A stretch of 15,172 bases of DNA from Dissophora ornata (taxonomy: Eukaryota > Mortierellomycota > Mortierellomycetes > Mortierellales > Mortierellaceae). The stretch spans positions 1 to 15,172 of the forward strand of contig MU617351.1 in NCBI GenBank assembly GCA_025201705.1, in the 5' to 3' direction. A model generated the notes under the pieces. It saw nothing but the letters and a program-made list of their open reading frames with translations. It was not told the DNA's origin and made no database searches. The translations under genes were made by a program, and so were the position numbers. Below, in pieces: positions 9,493 to 15,172 of this stretch (its first letter is position 1; every line of letters begins with the position of its first letter).

Positions 9493-10290
9493 CTACTCCA
9501 GCTTCTTGGGCGCCTGTTTCGTGAAGTAGAATCTGTTGACGGACTTGACCCATTGCTTGGCAAGAATGAGCCACCAGGCGACGTTCATGAAGAACATGGT
9601 TGTTGTCGTAATGGTATATTTCTTTCCGATATAGAGCGGCGCCTGGTACCATGACACACCAAGCTTGGCGCTAATGGCAACGCCCATCCACCAGTTGCCG
9701 AAAACCCTGCACCAGAAGTAGGTCACAAGAAGGGCCGTGTCGATAAATCGCTTCAGCCTCGAGTTGGCGAATGTAAGGCCACGGCTCTGAAGGGCCCAGC
9801 GGAAGTGCAGGATAGGCGTGCTCATATTCATGAGCGACAGCATGCCGATGAAGAATGGCCCTGGGTTTGTGAGCGTGAGCGCATAGAGATAGTAGGCTGA
9901 TCCGAGGATGACGGAAACATGATGGAACAGAATCAAGTTGCTGCCAACGCCAAACTTGACTCGCTGATAAAACTCGAACGCCGTGTCCTGAGTCAAATAG
10001 CCAAGCTCGAGTCCTACGAGGAAGGGGGTGAGCGCCGTCTGGTAGGTTGAGATGTCGTTCTTGGACCAGTCCACGGTCACGAGGAGGTATGACCCTGTGA
10101 TGGTCATGATGGTGGAGTGGACCGAGGCCACAATCTTGTTACAGAGATGGTAGCGCTTCTGAGTATCGGCCTTGAGAGGCAGGATGTTCCTGACCCATTG
10201 CAACTTGCCAAGAGTGCCAAACAGCAGTGGATAGACGGTGAGAGCACCGATCAATGATGACGGGATGTGTGGTGAGCTGAGAATGTCCAT
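9493..10290 (-). CDS. TLC-domain membrane protein (TLCD4/TMEM56-like)
   Basis: Single-exon gene of 265 residues with several hydrophobic segments across its length, as expected for a TRAM-LAG1-CLN8 multi-spanning ER membrane protein. Visible hallmarks are KIVASVHSTIMTITG with His58, GYLTQDTAFEFYQ (Tyr98, Asp102), and the FHHVSVILG pair His123-His124, in the usual TLC order. Its size matches the TLCD4/TMEM56 group better than ceramide synthases, which have longer extensions. The chain ends in KKLE, a canonical KKXX ER-retrieval signal if the C terminus is cytosolic. The ATG at 10290 is chosen because the upstream in-frame stretch looks like a pyrimidine-rich leader rather than protein. Biochemical role is unknown; relatives act in or sense membrane lipid composition. 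It lies upstream of and in tandem with MCC, with no evident functional tie. Confidence 0.88.
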   Translation of the reverse strand: MDILSSPHIPSSLIGALTVYPLLFGTLGKLQWVRNILPLKADTQKRYHLCNKIVASVHSTIMTITGSYLLVTVDWSKNDISTYQTALTPFLVGLELGYLTQDTAFEFYQRVKFGVGSNLILFHHVSVILGSAYYLYALTLTNPGPFFIGMLSLMNMSTPILHFRWALQSRGLTFANSRLKRFIDTALLVTYFWCRVFGNWWMGVAISAKLGVSWYQAPLYIGKKYTITTTTMFFMNVAWWLILAKQWVKSVNRFYFTKQAPKKLE

Positions 10291-10984
10291 ATTGAGTCGA
10301 GAGAAGCAAGGTGATGGATGGTAGGACAAAAGGGAGGAGTGGAGATTGAGAGATGAGAAATAAAAGATGAACCTGCGGGAAATGAGACAACCTTGGCTCT
10401 TGGCTGGATCAGACCAGATGGACTTTAGTTGGATGAAACCTAAAAGAGCCAACGGGCAAAAAACGGTATGCGTGCCTGCCTGTCCAGATGTTGAAATGAA
10501 TTCGAGATTACAAATTGGAATTGGCGAAGGCACACGGGCTTTCGACTTCTACTCGGCCTTTAGAATGAGGAGGGCCAGCGATGTCCACGAGTCGGGGATC
10601 GCACCGAGTCCCCGAAGTATTTGCGATGGGACAGGGCTGAATGTGCCAGGGTGTGGCTGTGTGATGCCAAGGGGAATGAACGATACTTAGCCATTCACAT
10701 CAAGCGCTTTATCTCACCATCGTTTGTATGAATGAATGTACCTCTCCCCTGTCCATTGCACTGCCGATGGGGTTGTCCTTCTTCTCTGTCTCCCTCTCTC
10801 TGTGTTCCGCTTGCATGGACCATCCCCGCACATCCCCTCAATCTCCGCAGCAAAGAGCGATGTGACGAAGTCACGGGAACAGCTCGCACGACTTGAATGG
10901 TCAAGATCACTTCTTTCTCTTTTCGCTGCAATCGAGAACTAATTCAGACCCCAGCAACAAACCGACCGCCTCGTGCCTTTCATA
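10291..10984. promoter_or_regulatory. Divergent promoter region, TLC gene and RPB9
   Basis: About 0.7 kb between two divergently transcribed starts. The left side is the CT-rich leader of the TLC gene on the minus strand; the right side is a pyrimidine-rich stretch before the RPB9 ATG on the plus strand. An inverted repeat CGGGGA/TCCCCG (10593-10598 and 10609-10614, 10-base loop) sits in the middle. No clear TATA box was seen for either gene, and no additional gene is supported. Confidence 0.5.
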
Positions 10985-11651
10985 ATGCCTTCCTTCCTCT
11001 ACTGTTCTGAGTGGTAAGAGTGCTATCCTGTCGATTTTATCCGCGATGAGGGATGCTCAGCCTAGCCCTGATCTAACACAACTCTTCGCCTCCACTGTAG
11101 CAACAATCTGTTGTACCCAAGAGAAGACAGATCAAATCCAGATGTTGCTAGCAGGAGTCTCATGTTCGCCTGCAGGAATTGCGACTATCAGGAGAAAGCT
11201 GACAACCAATGCGTGTACAGGAACGAGATCATGCATGCACCAGCGTATGTTTGCAGGAATCGTTTCTGTCAAATGGATTGCATGTTTTGTCTGATGAGTC
11301 GCAGTTGAGGATCAGGAAGCTGGACTCACTCAAAAAGATCTACTCTCTTTTCTTTCGCCACCGCAATGACATAGAGAACAAACGCTTCTCGTCCAGGATC
11401 TGAGCACGGATCCCACGCTGGTACGTCAAGCCTGGATTATGGCATCCTGTTTTCAAGGATTCTGTAAAGCCCTATACTGACGATTGTTCTTCATATCATA
11501 TGACAAACAGCCAAGGACAAGGATGAGATGCGCAAAGTGTGGACACGAGGAAGCTGTTTTCTTCCAGGCACAGGGAAGTGGCACCGATCAAAAGATGACA
11601 CTCTACTACATTTGCTGCAACAAGGCTTGCGGACATCGTTGGTTCTCGTAG
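10985..11651 (+). CDS. RPB9: DNA-directed RNA polymerase II subunit RPB9
   Basis: Small zinc-ribbon subunit of nuclear RNA polymerase II, involved in start-site choice, transcript cleavage and fidelity. Exons 10985-11013, 11101-11244, 11375-11420 and 11511-11651 join in phase via GTAAGA...TAG, GTATGT...TAG and GTACGT...CAG introns, giving 119 residues, close to yeast (122) and human (125). The N-terminal zinc ribbon uses Cys7, Cys10, Cys34 and Cys37 ([23 protein letters not shown]). The linker has the family signature DPTLPRT. The C-terminal TFIIS-like ribbon uses Cys80, Cys83, Cys108 and Cys113 ([23 protein letters not shown]). Intron 1 splits the codon of Cys10, and exon 3 is only 46 bases, so automatic prediction could miss it. 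The exon 3 acceptor (CATAG at 11370-11374) is fixed by recovering EQTLLVQD before DLSTDPTL. The strong conservation makes the call secure. Confidence 0.95.
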
Positions 11652-11808
11652 ACGGGCTCCTTCCAGTGGACAGCTTTTTTTTTCTTTCTTATTCTTCCTT
11701 CAACAACACAAATCATTTCAGTCAAAAAGCCAGCGCAGCATCAGTCCCTTCACTTGGAAATAAAGGGCATAAACACAGGATCGCCTTCATTTGTGGATTT
11801 GAAGCAAA

Positions 11809-12701
11809 ATGCGTCCAGTCATCAATTTGGAAGGATCTTTGTTGAAAATACTGGATGGTCATGCAACCGATACTGCTCGTAGTGGGTTCGAATTGCTCTT
11901 GATAGAAAAGGAGAATAAACCTCTGGAGACATCTTTTTTAAGCCAGTGATCCGACCATCGCTTACGTGAGTAGATAAAGCTAGAAACGTGCTGAACCTTT
12001 ACAGGCGTCCAGAAGGGTATTGCGATCAGAAAGCACATGCGCTATTCCGGCCAAACTTGCATAAATGTAGGAACGATCTGAGAGAGCTTTACAGATTGTA
12101 TAAAGGATGCAGAACCAGAGCTGTTCTTTGCGGTGAGGAATCGGATAAAGTTATATAACGAAGGAAGGACAAGAGAGCGCTCCTTGTTGATAGACCTGAT
12201 CTGGGCCATGGCGCCTCAAGTTTCTAGTCGCCTCCGGGTCCTGTTTCTTGTCTACCAGGAGTGGATTCGAGTCTGTTGGTGTCCCGTTGCAGGTCACGAG
12301 CGAATGAGCTCCAAGTTCTTGAATACCTTGCATGCTCTGCCATCAGATCCGTAGCGCGTCGCAGTCATCCCGCTAATGAACCCAAGGTCAGGGTCACTAC
12401 CCACAACGCAAAAGACATATCAGCAGTGTACCTGGTCGACAAGAACTTTGAAAAAGATCGAGGTCTCGTACTACTAGCTGGTCAACTAGGAACTGGGTCT
12501 AATCGCGGTATAGGGAGACGACGTCCCATCAGATCTGTCAATTATTGCCGGTTCGTATGCTGGCCTTGGGTATCGGTTGGGATGCACTATGCAAATCGCG
12601 CGTATTCCAGTCGCGACTCCATGTTTTGGACGGTCTGTGGACGAAAACAAAAACTCGGTGCTTTTTCAACCCACCAACGACGCGCGTTACTTGCAAATTG
12701 A
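11809..12701 (+). CDS. Unrecognised candidate spliced gene, Cys- and Arg-rich product
   Basis: I do not recognise this product. A tentative model joins 11809-11945, 12005-12132 and 12259-12701 in phase for 235 residues. The start (AAAATGCGT, protein MRPVINLEGSLLKILDG) follows upstream stops in its frame. The 12005 acceptor has a branch-like CTGAAC 10 bases before it. Intron 2 has GTGAGG and a strong pyrimidine-rich acceptor ending TCTACCAG. The middle exon reads RPEGYCDQKAHALFRPNLHK then a Cys/Arg-rich stretch; the third begins VDSSLLVSRCRSRANEL. The first donor (GTGATC, 59-base intron) is weak. An alternative is a 5' exon in another frame, open from 11652 and ending at 11878 before GTAGTG, which also joins in phase but has no ATG. 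Codons after about 12530 look non-coding, so the true 3' end may be earlier. It could be a real gene, a decayed one, or chance. Confidence 0.28.
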
Positions 12702-12742
12702 TATTTGATTTCACAAAAGTCGTAATCCTCATCATCATCACG

Positions 12743-12765
12743 AAAAAAAAAGAAAATACCCAAAA
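12743..12765 (-). terminator. Pol III terminator of tRNA-Lys
   Basis: On the minus strand, T4 begins 7 bases after the discriminator base of the tRNA and is followed by another T4 and then T9 (A runs at 12762-12765, 12753-12756 and 12743-12751 on the + strand). This is a strong, redundant RNA polymerase III stop. Confidence 0.85.
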
Positions 12766-12771
12766 GAGAAG

Positions 12772-12844
12772 CGCCCAACGTGGGGGTCGAACCCACAGCC
12801 TTCAGATTAAGAGTCTGACGCTCTACCGATTGAGCTAGCCGGGC
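12772..12844 (-). tRNA. tRNA-Lys (anticodon CTT)
   Basis: Seventy-three bases on the minus strand fold into a full cloverleaf: a 7-bp acceptor stem (GCCCGGC with GTTGGGC, including two G-T pairs), a GCTC/GAGC D stem, a TCAGA/TCTGA anticodon stem around the loop CTCTTAA, a variable AGGCT, and GTGGG/CCCAC with TTCGACC as T arm. The anticodon is CTT, which reads AAG lysine codons. There is no intron. The discriminator is G. The A box (TAGCTCAATCGG) and B box (GGTTCGACC) are intact, and a T-run terminator follows, so it should be functional. Confidence 0.97.
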
Positions 12845-13397
12845 TTGTTGCGCTTGTTCTTTGATGAATTTGGACTGTTACGACATCTACATAAGTCCGT
12901 ATTCAGATTAACACGTGACTATTCTATATTTGCAATAATATTCTATATGTGCATGTAATTTCGTTCCCTAAATGCGCTTTTGCAGTGAAGCGGCCGTAGA
13001 CCCCAAAGAAAAATGCAAAGGAATGCCTGGAGCGAAAGAATCTAATAAGGGAGTAAAGGTCCACGCTTTGCAATCGGAGTGGCTCTTTGCGTTCAGTTGC
13101 TAAGAGTGATCTTCTATCCGAACAAACTCTCGTCGCCAGTCTTGTCAACCTGCTCAAAGATTCACTGACCAACATCTGCCCTGTGGACCGTATACCCGAC
13201 TGCAGGCTTGTCCTCTTGGCCAACCTTTGCTACCTTTGACGTCCTGGTCGCCTGTCAACAGACTGGGTCGCACAACGATCGCACATCGGAAGATCTGCGT
13301 TGTGTGGGTCTGCGAGAATGACATGGTAGAGTGAAGACGTACCCTTTGCCTCCCGGTTCCTAACATCCGAAACCCCAGTTGTGGCGGTGGCACAGAT
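12845..13397. other. Intergenic region, no gene supported
   Basis: Between the tRNA-Lys 5' end and the small minus-strand ORF. Overlapping frames of up to about 100 codons occur on the minus strand and shorter coding-like pieces on the plus strand, but none has a recognisable domain or consistent splice sites. Part of it is presumably the 3' UTR of the small ORF. A CACGTG hexamer lies at 12912-12917, upstream of the tRNA. Confidence 0.5.
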
Positions 13398-13568
13398 TTA
13401 TGGGCTATCGATTGTCACGGGTCTCTGCATCTGAGGGGTTCCTCCAATTCCAGAGACGATCTGCAAGGCAACAGCTGCACCACTGTTCGTGTTGGATAGC
13501 AAAACGCTTTTGACGGTGGTCAGTTGAGCGTCGTTAGTCGCCTGACTGATTCCTCGAGCGTGGAGCAT
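13398..13568 (-). CDS. Candidate 56-residue protein of unknown function
   Basis: An ATG at 13568 opens a 56-codon frame (MLHARGISQATNDAQLTTVK ... ending VTIDSP, stop TAA at 13398-13400). Composition is soluble and well mixed (Ala, Thr, Ser, Gln, Val, many C-ending codons), unlike the low-complexity shadow frames nearby. The middle, SNTNSGAAVALQIVSGIGG, is mildly hydrophobic. I do not recognise a family. Support comes from context: a TATAA on the minus strand at 13723-13727 and a pyrimidine/CA-rich leader between it and the start. An ATG at 13582 in another frame makes a 20-codon upstream ORF (13520-13582) overlapping the start, which could damp translation or mean that the true start differs. 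The same frame is also open upstream (ending KRHDFYF), so an in-frame 5' exon is possible. Confidence 0.45.
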   Translation of the reverse strand: MLHARGISQATNDAQLTTVKSVLLSNTNSGAAVALQIVSGIGGTPQMQRPVTIDSP

Positions 13569-13722
13569 GAAGTAGAAGTCATGGCGCTTCGCTTGGATTA
13601 TGTATGGGTGGTGAGGGGATATGAGGCAATTGGGGTTTGAGTGTTTTGAGGTTGGCTGAGAGGCAACAAAAGAGTCGAGAATGTGATAAATATGAAGAAC
13701 TGAGGGCGGGGTAGGATGCTTC

Positions 13723-13727
13723 TTATA
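13723..13727 (-). promoter_or_regulatory. TATA box before the 56-residue ORF
   Basis: The minus strand reads GAGTATAAGAAGC, with TATAA here. A start site about 30 bases downstream gives a leader of roughly 115-130 bases before the candidate start codons at 13582 or 13568, a normal fungal arrangement. No other gene lies just downstream in this orientation. Confidence 0.45.
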
Positions 13728-13933
13728 CTCGACACCGGGCCCCGCATAGAATTACCAAGAACTGTTGTTCCCATGTAGGTGTGCACCTCATACGCCCACC
13801 CCACCAAAGTAAAATCATTGTATTCCGCTTCCTCGCCCTCCAAGTCTACAACTGTTTTATATTTTGAAAAGGCTCGGCGTAAAAAAAAAAAAGAAGAGAG
13901 AAAGGGACAACGAGTACTTTAATACAGGTGCGA

Positions 13934-14283
13934 CTACGCAACGCAATTCCTCTTCTGGGCCTCTAGCGCCTTCTTGGCCTTCCATTCGCGGATATCAGCT
14001 TCTACTTGCTGAGTTCCGCTTTGAGCTTGGGTCTATATCCCAGGGCAATCAGGATCTCGTAGACCATAAAGTAAAGGTGCCAACACCATGGCCTGCCGCA
14101 GGTTGCCAAGCAATTTGGGCGCCCTCTTCTCACAAATATTGCTTCTTGAAATAAAAATGATCAGAAAACAAATATTGCTTCGCTTATTGCTCCACTTTTT
14201 TCTGCTGCAGCTTGCTCATACCACTTAATGGTGGCCCCGCAATGAAACAAAGAAAGAGCTACCGATCGAAGAGAAGCATCCAT
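13934..14283 (-). pseudogene. Possible gene remnant or unresolved exons
   Basis: Two minus-strand segments look protein-like. One, open from 14283, reads MDASLRSVALSLFHCGATIK and stops at 14161-14163; its frame is also open upstream to about 14370. The other ends at a TAG at 13934-13936 and reads VEADIREWKAKKALEAQKRN before it; the same frame further upstream reads KLLGNLRQAMVLAPLLYGL but is cut by a TAG at 14033-14035. I could not find introns of normal size that join them in phase. It may be a decayed small gene, a gene with a sequence error, or chance. No family is recognised. Confidence 0.2.
14132..14181. repeat. 14-base direct repeat pair
   Basis: ACAAATATTGCTTC occurs at 14132-14145 and again at 14168-14181, 36 bases apart. 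A pair this close could be the footprint of a local duplication or slippage event. No terminal inverted repeats flank it. Confidence 0.7.
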
Positions 14284-14774
14284 CGCTTTGTGTCGTTGAC
14301 GGACGTAGATCCCTTGCCTGGTCGCCTGGTCTCTCAAATCGTCAAGGTTAAAATTTCGATCGGGTTGAAGATCAGCGCGAAAAGAAAAAAAAGACTAGGG
14401 CGCGCACGTTGAAATTAGTCAAATAAGAGCAGAGCGCCTTTGGTTGTTTGTTGCTGTGCTCCTGCGAATTTGATCCATGACCTTTTAAAGTTGCGCGTAG
14501 TTTTTTCTAGGAGATGCCGAACGCGTTTTGTGTACTTGGCATACATGTACAGGAAGGATGGGACACTGCTATTGCTCCCCACTCCCCTTGTCCATTGCAA
14601 ATGCCTTGCACGTACATACGTACAGAGGCGTGGCACAGAGTCTGCTTCAGCCAATCGTGGTTCACCATTTTTTCTTTTTTTTGGGCGCGTTGACGCGACA
14701 CGCTTCCACTCCACTTTGTCTCCACTCCACTCCTGTCTCCTCTCCCCCACCGACCCCCAGTGGCAGCCGAGGAC

Positions 14775-14807
14775 ATCCACCCATCCGATGGAAATCCACC
14801 CATCCGA
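14775..14807. repeat. Tandem 14-base repeat at a start codon
   Basis: ATCCACCCATCCGA occurs at 14775-14788 and 14794-14807 (period 19), straddling the ATG of the right-edge gene. A further ATCCA-type variant follows at about 14811. Confidence 0.75.
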
Positions 14808-14898
14808 GGTAGATCCAGTCCATCCAAGGTTGTTCCAGACGCACGCCGATACGGCGCCGCGAGCCAAACATCGGATGTTTGTGCAGCTGGACCTCAAG
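14788..14898 (+). CDS. Probable first exon of a gene leaving the window
   Basis: An ATG at 14788 opens 37 codons (MEIHPSEVDPVHPRLFQTHA ... ending MFVQLDLK) that end exactly before a good donor, AAG|GTAAGC, at 14899. The region just upstream is CT-rich with few purines, like the leaders of the other genes here. Downstream of the donor the sequence turns pyrimidine-rich with no clear continuing frame, as expected for an intron; possible acceptors are TTCATTCAG near 15027 and TTTTTTCAG near 15109, but neither can be confirmed before the window ends. An alternative start is the in-frame ATG of MFVQLDLK. The product is not recognised from so short a piece. Confidence 0.4.
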
Positions 14899-15172
14899 GT
14901 AAGCCAACTGAAGTTCATTCCTCTTTCCAGTTTCCTCATTCCACAGCACCATTTCGTTTTCTTGCGCATTCCTTTCTTTTTTGCATCTCGGTGATCGCTG
15001 TTGTTTTCGCATTCTTCTTCATTCAGGGAGGCGACTTTCTCATTTCCTTTTGCGATCTCGATCGACATGGGAATTTCGCACGCCACTAAATCCGAACGTC
15101 TTTTTTCAGACTTTTTTTTCGTTTTTCTTTTCATTTTTGTTTACCATTTCTCTTTTCTTTTTCTTTTTCTGG

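Larger units (their letters stand above)
13569..14787. other. Intergenic region with coding-like fragments
   Basis: Includes the leader and TATA box of the small minus-strand ORF (to about 13730), then about 1 kb without a convincing gene. Minus-strand fragments at 13934-14283 look protein-like but cannot be joined (separate entry). From about 14690 the plus strand becomes CT-rich, consistent with a leader for the gene starting at 14788. Long frames on both strands at 14415-15134 reflect this biased composition. Confidence 0.45.

Noticed and set aside
10291..10533. Longer N terminus (81 extra residues) for the TLC protein
   Set aside because: The extra part reads as translated pyrimidine-rich leader and lacks family similarity; the ATG at 10290 gives the usual TLC length and N-terminal membrane segment.
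11876..11900. GGGTTCGAATT resembling a tRNA B box
   Set aside because: The flanking bases do not form a T stem of good pairs, and no acceptor, D or anticodon stem can be drawn upstream.
12005..12067. GQTC-type peptide (YSGQTCIN) resembling the aldehyde dehydrogenase active-site motif
   Set aside because: Only a few residues match, no flanking family sequence is present in any frame, and the frame stops soon after. Treated as chance.
12924..13393. Two overlapping minus-strand frames of 99 and 79 codons
   Set aside because: They overlap each other, contain no known motif, and lie downstream of the small ORF where a 3' UTR is expected.
14415..15134. 239-codon open frame on the minus strand
   Set aside because: It is antisense to a CT-rich leader and a likely first exon. 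The predicted protein is low-complexity Lys/Arg/Trp-rich with no domain, and the long frame is explained by base composition that disfavours stops.
1..15172. CRISPR array, prokaryotic defence system or intact transposon
   Set aside because: No regularly spaced repeats, no terminal inverted or long terminal repeats, and no transposase, integrase or reverse-transcriptase motifs were seen. The genes are spliced and eukaryotic in type.

Overview
The window looks like nuclear DNA of a fungus. Protein genes are split by short GT-AG introns (about 75-130 bases), there is a tRNA gene with a Pol III T-run terminator, and intergenic DNA is full of A/T homopolymers and simple repeats. The gene set (AA11-like copper oxygenase, PPxY alpha-arrestin, RNA polymerase II subunit 9, mitochondrial methylcrotonyl-CoA carboxylase) fits a fungus. 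An early-diverging lineage (Mucoromycota, perhaps Mortierellales) is an inference from overall style, not a proven assignment. I see no prokaryotic operon, CRISPR array or intact transposon.

Layout. 1-1714: no convincing gene; microsatellites, a purine tract, a 29-base T run and a TATA-like site before a 31-codon ORF. 1715-3159 (-): alpha-arrestin with two PPxY motifs. 3160-4566: long intergenic stretch. 4567-5533 (-): secreted AA11-like LPMO, three exons. 5534-6253: intergenic with a TATA-like element. 6254-9151 (-): mitochondrial 3-methylcrotonyl-CoA carboxylase biotin-carrying subunit, eight exons, 718 residues. 9493-10290 (-): TLC-domain membrane protein ending in KKLE. 10291-10984: divergent promoter region. 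10985-11651 (+): RPB9, four exons, 119 residues. 11652-12771: coding-like stretch, possibly one unrecognised spliced gene. 12772-12844 (-): tRNA-Lys(CTT). 12845-13397: nothing convincing. 13398-13568 (-): candidate 56-residue protein behind a TATA box. 13569-14787: intergenic with coding-like fragments. 14788 to the end (+): probable first exon of a gene running out of the window.

The genes are mostly housekeeping or nutrient-use genes with no shared pathway: leucine breakdown (MCC), chitin or polysaccharide oxidation (LPMO), permease turnover (arrestin), ER membrane lipid-type function (TLC) and transcription (RPB9). I found no clear novel multi-gene system. The items most worth a second look are the unrecognised spliced candidate at 11809-12701, the small ORF at 13398-13568, and the LPMO with its long basic tail. 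Exon boundaries come from reading splice signals and frame by eye, so they are predictions.
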